A DNA stretch of 17,500 nt from Trachelipus rathkii (lineage: Eukaryota; Arthropoda; Malacostraca; Isopoda; Trachelipodidae): assembly GCA_015478945.1 (NCBI GenBank), contig JABUQX010118839.1:1-17500 (forward strand), read 5' to 3'. Shown here in pieces: positions 11,100-17,500 of the stretch. Numbering within the stretch: the stretch's first letter is position 1; each line of letters opens with the position of its first letter. The translations under genes and the position numbers were made by a program. The notes under the pieces were generated by a model. The model saw nothing but the letters and a program-made list of their open reading frames with translations. It had not been told where the DNA came from and did not search any database.

Positions 11100-11752
11100 A
11101 TAACTCCCCTCCCTCGCTAAACTTTCATGGATAATTGACAATCTTTCACACCTTCAATTGATAGGTTTTAACCCATCTAAAATCAAACTTTGCCATGAAC
11201 GGTCCGTATGTAGGCACATAATAACGCGGTGTTGATGCGTTCTAAAACCTCATAGGTTGAAACGGCCCACCCGGCATTGCGGGAATCGCCTCTGCATACC
11301 TCAAAACATACTAGCCAAGACCAAGCTCGTCTCTGTAGCTTCAGAAATAAAAAAGTTGCATAAGGTGCAATTAGAAAGGGGGAGTAGGGTACATCTGAAT
11401 AACTAAACCATGGTAAGAGTTGTTAGAACTTGACAATATACCACGGGAATCGTCAAGCATGCCTATCGATATATACAAATTGTATCCTACTAAACTTGGG
11501 TATAACTTCCCGTGACATAACCGTATACGGCCATGCTAGAGGCAATTAGAAAAGTTCTGCGGGTATAAAGCAGATGGTAGGTGTGCACAGATGCTCGTAA
11601 TAGACCATGCTAATTCAACTCCCTATACTTAAAACGTAAGGGTCTTAGAAACCCACCCTGACTCGGGTATACTCTTGATGTAAAGGATATGACCATGCTA
11701 GCAAGTGCTAGAAAATTATACGTGCGGGAGCGACGTTACAGTATAAAGTTTT
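11100..11752. repeat. Mixed-composition island with degenerate tandem-like repeats
   Basis: About 650 bp of balanced base composition sits inside very AT-rich DNA, with a sharp right edge at an AT microsatellite. Degenerate motifs recur: GGCCATGCTAG (near 11531), GACCATGCTAA (near 11603) and GACCATGCTAG (near 11691). CGGGTATA-like boxes occur near 11387, 11498, 11559 and 11667. CGGGAATCG occurs near 11279 and 11442. CAATTAGAAA occurs near 11369 and 11545, with a CTAGAAAATT relative near 11708. The spacing is irregular, so these are old diverged repeats and not a fresh satellite. No long open frame crosses the island, and no RNA gene was recognised. Confidence 0.5.
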
Positions 11753-11756
11753 TGTA

Positions 11757-11912
11757 CTATTATATATATTTATTATAGTATATACTATACTATATATATA
11801 TTATATAAATATATATACTAATATAATACTATTATATATTATATAATTATATAATATTATATATATACATAATATATATATTACTATATATATATATACA
11901 TATATATAATAA
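11757..11912. repeat. AT dinucleotide microsatellite
   Basis: Imperfect (AT)n with TACTATA and TATTATA interruptions directly abuts the mixed-composition island. Confidence 0.9.
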
Positions 11913-12582
11913 CAATAATTTAAAATATTACATGCTTTTTTTTTGTAACAAAGTGTTTTTTTTTATTAACAAATATCCATGTTTTTTCCTCATTGTTACC
12001 AGTGCAATATATATGCTTTTCAGGGTTGTTTTTGAGGGGGGGTTTTCGGACCCAAATGACAGAAGGAAAATAAACAACCATACGCATGTTGATAAGGAGT
12101 TATACGCATATACATGCAACATTCTTCAATTAATTTGGAATTGTTTTCTTTTTTTTATTTTCGTTGCAAAAGTAGGTTTTTTTTAGAGCTCAACTCATGG
12201 TCCGGGGGGAGAGCAGAGGGCTACATAAAAACTTTCATGAAATTTGGTGTGAATGAGATCGAGGATGGGTCAACAGAAATGAATCAAATATTATAACTAA
12301 TTTAATAAAGTTTCTTAATGCAGTGAATGCTGGAAAAGTCAAAATGGCTGCTCAAAAGCGCTGAAAATTTGTGAGAAAGAGCCAAAATGATAAAAATTTC
12401 CAAAATTTCAAACAAATTGCACCACAAAATTATATTTGCAATTTTTTTCAATGAAACATAGATGCGATTAATAGGTGCACCAAACTTTTTTTTCGGCTCT
12501 AAGACCTCATATTTACCGAATAAAGCAATGGGTTGTATTTTATGTAACAAAGGGGCTGTTTTTTTTGTGTATTTGAACTAAT
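11913..12582. other. Unannotated sequence between AT blocks
   Basis: Contains several T homopolymers and a GGGGGG run near 12204. Short open frames occur on both strands, but none has a recognised domain and they overlap each other, so no gene is called. Nothing that looks like an RNA gene is present. Confidence 0.45.
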
Positions 12583-12702
12583 AATATATAAATATATAAA
12601 TATATATATATATATATAAAAAATATCATATATATATATATATAACTTTATATATCTATATATACGTATTAATATATATTATATATATATATATAGTTAT
12701 AA
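12583..12702. repeat. AT dinucleotide microsatellite, left flank of the fold-back element
   Basis: (AT)n runs end about 40 bp before the left arm of the fold-back element. Confidence 0.9.
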
Positions 12703-12742
12703 TCAAAGCAATTTTTCGCCGAGTTTGGTATGCATTATCAGA

Positions 12743-12966
12743 AGAAGGCTTATTATATATTTTATTAAAAGGTTTTTTAACAAGAGTACTTCATAAGATG
12801 TTAATATTTCGTAAGCTTTCGGTCCTAATTTTCTGGACCTCCTCAGACGAATTTTATTTGAGACTCGAAGGAGGGTCAGAAAATTAGGCCGAAAGCTTCG
12901 AATTATTAAACTCTTATGAGACTCTTGCTAAAAACTTTTTTAATAATATATAAAATAAGGCCTTCT
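12743..12966. repeat. Fold-back element: two long inverted arms
   Basis: The left arm (12743-12849) and the reverse complement of the right arm (12861-12966) align along their whole length with scattered mismatches and small indels. Both run AGAAGGC-TTAT, then CAAGAGT...CATAAGA, then AAGCTTTCGG, then CTAATTTTCTG, then CCTCC. The spacer is about 11 bp (12850-12860). On one strand the segment would fold into a hairpin of about 106 bp. There is no coding sequence. This is the structure of a fold-back element or MITE, or of a head-to-head duplicated repeat fragment. AT microsatellites lie close on both sides, so no target-site duplication can be seen. Confidence 0.88.
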
Positions 12967-13225
12967 ATTATATATTATATTATATATATATATATATAAT
13001 ATATAACATATTTATATAATATATCATATAATATATTATATGATATATCTTTATATATATATATATTATTAATAACTATATAATTATATATATATTTATA
13101 TTTATATATATATATATATATTATTATTGTATATATATTATATTATATATATTATGTAATCTGATTTATGTATCTCTATTTCTGAACTATATAATTAGTA
13201 TATAGTATACATTATATATATACTT
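12967..13225. repeat. AT dinucleotide microsatellite, right flank of the fold-back element
   Basis: (AT)n blocks are interrupted by a short unique stretch at about 13157-13195. Confidence 0.9.
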
Positions 13226-14627
13226 ATCTTTATTAAATTTTTGTACATTTTTTCAAATGAAACTTGTGTAACATTTGTAACTGATCGAGATGTAAATAAG
13301 AAAAGAAATGTAAGAAATTTTCGTCAACTATAAAAAAGGGGGGCTCGCCCCTAACCCCATTTTTAGGTGTTACAGGTAAACTAGAGGTCTCAAACTTGAA
13401 GTTTTAATCTTAGGACAAAATAGTGGAGCAGATAACCGCTTAATTTCAAAGTTTGGTAGTTAATTATCTAAAGTAGTCTTACTCCTTCTACGGCTAAAGA
13501 GTAAACAGGAACGATAGGCTTCTTTTTTCTATGAAATCGATTGTCTTCCCTCCCATGATACTTTCGTTAATAATATCAACACAATCTTTTTTAACGGCAT
13601 ATGATGTAAAACTACAATTGCATGTACTTTACAACAATTGAAATCTAAAATTTTATATAAAATGATGAAATTTAAAAATTTTGTTAATATCTTTAAATAT
13701 AAAGACATGATAAGAAAAATTTTCTTTCAAACATACATTTGATAAATGCAATATTACAGGTTCAAGGCCAGTATAACGCAAGTTGAAAAAGAGGTATATA
13801 AAAGTAAATATATTAATGGCTCCAGGCTGTGGAACCTGGTAGAAAATTAATTTGCTGGTTTGAACGCTGTTTTCATCTCCATTTAAAATTGTTGGACCAG
13901 CTCAGGAATCAAATTTCACTTACAAAAATAGTAAAATACTTTGGCTTTTTATATGCCTGATAAACCAGACTAAATAATAGTTTTTATAAGAATAAAGTTC
14001 TAATTTTTATAAATTTATATTGATTTATTAAGGTTTTTATTAATAAATAAAGCGAGTTCGGGGAAACAATTTTCCTTAAAATTTCAGGTCAAATACATTC
14101 AAATGCCATCATTTGCACCTAATAAATTAGTGCTCACTTGTGACAGATGGAGCAATTATGGGAATAAGTGACCATTGATGGTGGAGAAATACCCCCAAAA
14201 TGAGTATTAAAAGAAAAGTAATAATGGAAAATAGATGTGATAGTGCCCAAAAATTTGGTTGTCACTTGTTTTGGAGAAGGTGGCGATTTGTTGAGCCCGT
14301 CATCATCGGCTCTTACGCCGAGAAAAATCTCTTTTTGTTTTGAGCTTCTAGGACCCTCAGAATTTGGAATAAATGTATTAACATTTTTTTCCCTGTATCG
14401 ATCTAAATATTATGTCGTGAAGTTGGTGTATCGAATGTGTTTCAATAAAGCCAAGAAAATTAATGGGAAATTTCTCACTAAATATGAAGTTTAGTTATAG
14501 GAGGAAAATTAAAAACCACTGATATTTATCGTCTCTCGCACCTGTAGCTGCCTATGTCGTCATCGTGAAAAACGCAACACTAATTGACTTGTCCACCAGT
14601 TAAGAATGTAAATCATACTATTTTGTA
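13226..14627. other. Unannotated sequence, small hairpins only
   Basis: No gene or known element was recognised. A GC hairpin, GGGGC-TC-GCCCC, lies at 13340-13351 and is followed by CTAACCCC. A smaller hairpin, CGGC-TCTTAC-GCCG, lies near 14309-14322. The open frame at 14237-14494 (85 codons) has no domain I can identify. The region lies upstream of the truncated Penelope-like element, and no earlier reverse-transcriptase block could be seen in it. Confidence 0.45.
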
Positions 14628-14700
14628 ATTTAATTATATAATTATATATATTATCAAATATAATATATACTATATATATATAAGTATATATTTTTATATT
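14628..14700. repeat. Short AT microsatellite
   Basis: Imperfect (AT)n lies about 100 bp before the first readable Penelope-like codons. Confidence 0.8.
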
Positions 14701-14804
14701 TTAAATTAAACATATTTAACTTCATTAATATATGCAATTATATATAATAAAGAACTACTTTATCGTAGCAATCTATATTTAGAAAGTAAATATTGCCCTT
14801 GGAT

Positions 14805-15777
14805 TTGGAGATGGTGATCCTATGAAATTCTTTAAATCTATATGGAGCTCACTGAATATTATAACATATTGCCACATCCTCTTCTAAGCAATAGCACATG
14901 GGTCAGATTTGTCGATGACATTTTTGTTGCTTTCCTCTATAGCATTAACCCGTAAGACGTCCTCAACTTCATTAACAATATACATCCATTCGTCCAATTT
15001 ACAATAGAGGAATCATCCAATGACACTTTACCATTCCTTGACACGTTATTTATATGGCAAAACAGTCCCCAGTTACTTTACAGTATTTACAGAAACCCCA
15101 CTTTTTCACCAATTTATATACACTGGTTATCCAACCATACAGGAGATACAAAATTAGCAGTCCTATCCTCTCTATATCTCCGGGCCCTCCGCATCTGCTC
15201 TCCCCCGTTTTTGCAAAAAGAAACACAGTACATACACAGAACTTTCACATCCCTTCAATATCCAGATTATTTTATAACGAAAACATACATAAAAGCCAAA
15301 AAAAAAAGGTTTTATAGCACAAACCCCATAAAAAAGACAGCCTCTTCCTTCCTACATGTTCTCAATATATCCCTACGTGAAGTAAAGCAATACATCCCCA
15401 AAAAACATCACTTTAATCCCATCCAATAATATTAGGCTATAAAACACATTCAGATCCCCTAAATATAATACATATCCGTCACACAAATGCGTTTACTACA
15501 TCCCATGCAAATTTTGAAATAGGACTTAGATAGGAGAAACCTCATACTTCACACGACGAAAATACCAACACTCAACCGACCTGCGCATCGATAATATCAA
15601 CTCAGCTTTAACAAACCATAGAAGAGCGTTTGATCATCATATCAATATCAACAAATGCAACCCATCAGAAACATTACTCACACCAACCATCGCAGGATAC
15701 TCGAATCCTTCTGCATTTACAATATTAATAACTATAACAAACAACCCGGAGAAATAAAACGACTATATATACAATGA
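14805..15777 (+). pseudogene. Penelope-like retroelement, 5' truncated: RT end plus GIY-YIG endonuclease
   Basis: Penelope-like elements encode a reverse transcriptase followed by a GIY-YIG endonuclease. Read here on the + strand: IYMELTEYYNILPHPLL (about 14841-14891, the block after GxPLSP); STWVRFVDDIFVAF (14893-14934, RT motif C, with FVDD for the usual YVDD); an in-frame TAA at 14953; then FINNIHPFVQFTIEESSNDT, LPFLDTLF, IYRNPTFSPIYIHW and TGDTKLAVLSSLYLRALRIC (to about 15200); then a lysine-rich linker. The endonuclease follows in another frame: HKCVYYIPC (about 15482-15508) for GIY, then stop-IGET (15524-15538), where the Tyr of YIG is a TAG stop. Next come the basic helix RRKYQHSTDLRIDNINS and ALTNHRRAFDHHIN. 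After a further shift, RRILESFCIYNIN (15691-15729) carries the Glu expected for the active site (codon 15703-15705), and the frame ends at TGA 15775-15777. RT motifs before the GxPLSP region are absent. The copy is dead, but the family call is strong. Confidence 0.9.
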
Positions 15778-15858
15778 ATTCCTAAAACCCTCCAAATATT
15801 TCAACAACTCAATTAAGACAAAAAGTGATCAATCCATGAAAGAATACCCTTCTTTGGC

Positions 15859-15866
15859 CTGATGAG
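15859..15866 (+). other. CTGATGAG core, half of a hammerhead-like motif
   Basis: Penelope-like elements are known to carry hammerhead ribozymes in their terminal repeats. CTGATGAG, the first half of the hammerhead core, lies about 80 bases after the endonuclease stop. A 6-bp stem with one G-U pair follows (15868-15873 with 15879-15884). CGAAG at 15890-15894 sits where CGAAA would be expected. No convincing stem I or cleavage triplet could be found, so this may be a decayed ribozyme or chance. Confidence 0.25.
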
Positions 15867-15924
15867 AGTTGTAGGGTATACGACGTGCGCGAAGCCAGGC
15901 AGGTACCTGGGGTAATTTTAGGTA

Positions 15925-15951
15925 TCTGTGCATGCCGAAGGCACGGACACA
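15925..15951. other. Hairpin A: imperfect 12-bp stem, GAA loop
   Basis: 15925-15936 pairs with 15940-15951 around loop GAA (15937-15939), with three mismatched positions (15926/15950, 15930/15946, 15932/15944). It is the copy-1 version of hairpin B. Confidence 0.7.
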
Positions 15952-15986
15952 CGTACTTACGTGTTTGTGTATGTTAATTTTAGGTA

Positions 15987-16013
15987 TGTGTGCGTGCCGA
16001 AGGCACGCACACA
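15987..16013. other. Hairpin B: perfect 12-bp stem, GAA loop
   Basis: TGTGTGCGTGCC (15987-15998) pairs without mismatch with GGCACGCACACA (16002-16013) around loop GAA. C-GAA-G is a GNA triloop with a C-G closing pair, known to be exceptionally stable in single-stranded DNA. It is the copy-2 version of hairpin A. Confidence 0.9.
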
Positions 16014-16075
16014 CGTACATACGTAACGTACGTGCGTTTGTGTGTCTTGTCAGGGCCTTTCCTGGCTCTGTTCGT

Positions 16076-16104
16076 CTCACACACATGCGAAGCGTGTGTG
16101 TGAG
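16076..16104. other. Hairpin C: 13-bp stem with one G-T pair, GAA loop
   Basis: CTCACACACATGC (16076-16088) pairs with GCGTGTGTGTGAG (16092-16104) around GAA (16089-16091). The single non-Watson-Crick pair is T16086-G16094. The centre, GCGAAGC (16087-16093), is the classic ultra-stable DNA mini-hairpin sequence. The same heptamer also occurs at 15889-15895. The stem is CA/TG-rich like hairpins A and B but lies outside the 62-bp duplication. Confidence 0.9.
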
Positions 16105-16163
16105 CAATACTCGTGTTCACGTAGGTTCATGAGCATTTTTTGTGTGTGTCTGTCTTGTCTCTT

Positions 16164-16201
16164 CCCCTCACCCCCCCCTGGGCCACCACCCCCACTCCCC
16201 C
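16164..16201 (-). other. C-rich tract; potential G-quadruplex on the minus strand
   Basis: C runs lie at 16164-16167 (4), 16171-16178 (8), 16189-16193 (5) and 16197-16201 (5). On the minus strand these give four G runs of at least four, with loops of 3, about 10 and 3 bases. It is the only such tract in the AT-rich window apart from the single C10 run near 4048. Confidence 0.75.
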
Positions 16202-16261
16202 TTTCTCTCCTTTCCCCTGCTGTCGTCATGGAGAACAACGAGATCAAAAGGGAAGCCGCCT

Positions 16262-16345
16262 TGGTGCCGGGACTTGAACTCGCTCATCAGCCGAAAACTG
16301 GCTCTGTTACGGGTATTTTCCGTCATCTTATATGCTAGCTCAAGA
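16262..16345 (-). repeat. tRNA-like / SINE-like segment 1
   Basis: On the minus strand the segment ends GAGTTCAAGTCCCGGCACCA. This resembles a T-loop with B box (GGTTCAAGTCC type) followed by an acceptor-like end and CCA. A weak A-box-like TAGCATATAAG lies about 60 bases upstream. The T stem does not pair properly and no cloverleaf could be built, so it is not a functional tRNA. A tRNA-derived SINE fragment is one reading. Confidence 0.35.
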
Positions 16346-16417
16346 GCGCTCGTTATACTCGCCTGCTTTTTAAATAAATTCGGCGTTTTTAATTAAAAAT
16401 AATACATACCTTTTTCA

Positions 16418-16510
16418 AGGTGGATTTGAACCAACATCGCTATGAGGCCAAAACCTCGGGTGATCAGACGAACGAAGGTCAAGGCTTTATCCTCATGACC
16501 GCCGAGTTAA
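16418..16510 (-). repeat. tRNA-like / SINE-like segment 2
   Basis: The minus strand contains GATGTTGGTTCAAATCCACC (about 16422-16441), a near-consensus RNA polymerase III B box (GGTTCAAATCC). The T stem is nearly complete: GTTGG against CCACC with one mismatch. The 5' part, GGCGGTCATGAGG (about 16503-16491), does not give a clear acceptor or D arm. A tRNA-derived SINE head is likelier than a tRNA gene. The neighbouring segment 1 has the same orientation. Confidence 0.42.
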
Positions 16511-16575
16511 GTTGGATTGGCATTTAAAACTAAAATATAAAATTAAATTTCGGAATACTTTTTTTAAAAACTTAT

Positions 16576-16649
16576 TATAATATATATATAATACATATAT
16601 ATATATATATATATAACTATATTATATATATATATAATATATATAATAT

Positions 16650-16686
<37 letters not shown>
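16576..16686. repeat. AT dinucleotide microsatellite
   Basis: (AT)n runs, ending in an uninterrupted run of about 28 bases at 16659-16686. Confidence 0.93.
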
Positions 16687-16852
16687 GAATGGGAACAAAA
16701 TTTTCTTAAGATAAATGATATAAAATCTGATAATATTTCAAATTATTTATTATATCTATGTGCACACTTATTTACATATTTATTGTTTATTATTAATTAT
16801 TAACTTATTTAATAATGGTTTTTTCTTATTCATTTATTATGAATATTATCAG

Positions 16853-16946
16853 GTCAAATAAATACTATTGGAAAAAGCTGGAAACTTTTACATGCGAGTA
16901 ATTTTACTGAATTAAAATAAAATCCTATACTTTAGGCATTTTAGAA
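16853..16946. repeat. Duplicated unit, copy 1 (ends at the ATT tract)
   Basis: GGTCAAATAAATACTATTGG, TAATTTTACTGAATTAAAAT and ATACTTTAGGCATTTTAG align in order with 17054-17143. Identity looks like roughly two thirds by eye. The copy ends at the start of a pure ATT tract. Confidence 0.65.
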
Positions 16947-17031
<85 letters not shown>

Positions 17032-17032
17032 T
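16947..17032. repeat. Pure (ATT)n microsatellite, about 28 units
   Basis: This is the longest uninterrupted trinucleotide run in the window. It lies between two diverged copies of the same unit. Its purity implies recent expansion compared with the eroded ATT tracts at 1-3400. Confidence 0.96.
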
Positions 17033-17053
17033 ATTATAATCACTTTAAACTAA

Positions 17054-17143
17054 GGGCCAAATACTAGCGGTTGGAAAACTAGCACTTTCATACAACCAGC
17101 TAATTTTACTAAAACAAATAAAAACACATACTTTCGGAATGTT
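17054..17143. repeat. Duplicated unit, copy 2
   Basis: GGCCAAATACTAGCGGTTGG, CTAATTTTACTAAAACAAAT and ATACTTTCGGAATGTTA match copy 1 in block order. It is also followed after about 25 bases by a short ATT run (near 17165). This supports duplication of a unit plus microsatellite. Confidence 0.65.
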
Positions 17144-17350
17144 ATTGCTCTTGCTGTTATTCTATATTATTATTATTTTTGATATTACTCTTTCTCTGCA
17201 CTCTAATTTTATATTTTTAGGTTAGGAATAACTATTAATGTTATGAATTACTCTTAATTATTTTATTAATACCCCTGGTCAGTTTTTTTTTATTATGTAG
17301 CTATGGCATAGGGCTACAATTGGAATTACATACACCAATAATGTTACTGC

Positions 17351-17401
17351 TATATATATATATATACTATATTATATATATATATATATAACTAGTATAT
17401 A

Positions 17402-17439
<38 letters not shown>

Positions 17440-17465
17440 TATATATTATATATCATATATTATAC
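17351..17465. repeat. AT dinucleotide microsatellite
   Basis: (AT)n runs broken by ACTAGTATAT and TAATATTAATAT, near the window end. Confidence 0.93.
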
Positions 17466-17500
17466 TTTTATTAATTTATATAATTATTACTAAAGCGAAT

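Larger units (their letters stand above)
15913..16047. repeat. 62-bp tandem duplication with hairpin core
   Basis: Copy 1 is 15913-15974 and copy 2 starts at 15975. The first 50 bases match at 46 positions. Copy 2 then has 11 extra bases (16025-16035) before both copies resume with GTTTGTGT. Each copy starts TAATTTTAGGTAT and contains a hairpin with loop GAA. The open frames crossing it on both strands are shadows of the near-palindromic sequence. Confidence 0.88.

Noticed and set aside
14237..14494. 85-codon open frame as a host gene
   Set aside because: No recognisable domain, no supporting splice or promoter context, and it lies in repeat-rich DNA.
15859..15912. A complete hammerhead ribozyme
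   Set aside because: Only the CTGATGAG half fits. The second core half ends in G and no stem I or NUH cleavage site could be paired, so it is kept only as a low-interest lead.
16283..16290. Second CTGATGAG on the minus strand as another hammerhead
   Set aside because: No CGAAA-type second core half follows within a plausible distance.
15829..16338. Overlapping open frames of 66-98 codons on both strands over the hairpin cluster
   Set aside because: They arise from near-palindromic CA/TG-rich DNA with few stops. Their Cys/His/Arg-rich composition mirrors the repeat, and no domain is present.
16262..16345. A functional tRNA gene
   Set aside because: The T stem does not pair, no anticodon loop with the invariant U33 is found, and the spacing from A-like to B-like boxes is too long.
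1..17500. CRISPR array, bacterial operon or phage-like system
   Set aside because: Repeats are microsatellites or decayed retroelements. No regularly spaced repeat-spacer pattern, ribosome-binding sites or compact gene order is seen.

Overview
The window looks like nuclear DNA from an animal, most likely an arthropod and perhaps a decapod crustacean. The evidence is the extreme A+T content, the long (ATT)n and (AT)n microsatellites every kilobase or two, and three kinds of decayed retroelement or transposon-like coding sequence of a type common in crustacean genomes. The species cannot be read from the sequence, and this placement is inference. No intact protein-coding gene, rRNA or canonical tRNA is visible. 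The longer open frames in the AT and ATT tracts are simple-sequence translations (poly-Y/I/L) and are not genes.

Layout. 1-430 is an ATT microsatellite. 540-1822 is a frameshifted remnant of a non-LTR (LINE) reverse transcriptase on the + strand. 1890-3400 alternates ATT microsatellite with three diverged copies of a dispersed repeat. 4197-5745 is a broken minus-strand copy of a repetitive metazoan gene family (CFLCxWDSR / RFHQDI motifs), interrupted by an AT microsatellite. 5745-14630 is mostly AT-rich DNA without recognisable genes. It contains AT-dinucleotide blocks (the largest about 870 bp, 7128-8003), an island of more mixed composition with degenerate repeats (11100-11750), and a clear fold-back element with arms of about 106 bp (12743-12966).

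The most interesting part is 14805-16510. A 5'-truncated Penelope-like retroelement carries the reverse-transcriptase C motif (RFVDD) and a GIY-YIG endonuclease domain, broken by stops and frameshifts. Directly downstream is a comparatively GC-rich segment. It has a 62-bp tandem duplication, three hairpins that all share the loop C-GAA-G, a C-rich tract able to form a G-quadruplex on the minus strand, and two tRNA-like B-box segments on the minus strand. The window ends with a duplicated sequence of about 90 bp separated by a pure (ATT)n tract, then more AT repeats.

Nothing here works together as an operon or pathway. The window is a repeat graveyard, with one structured segment worth following up.
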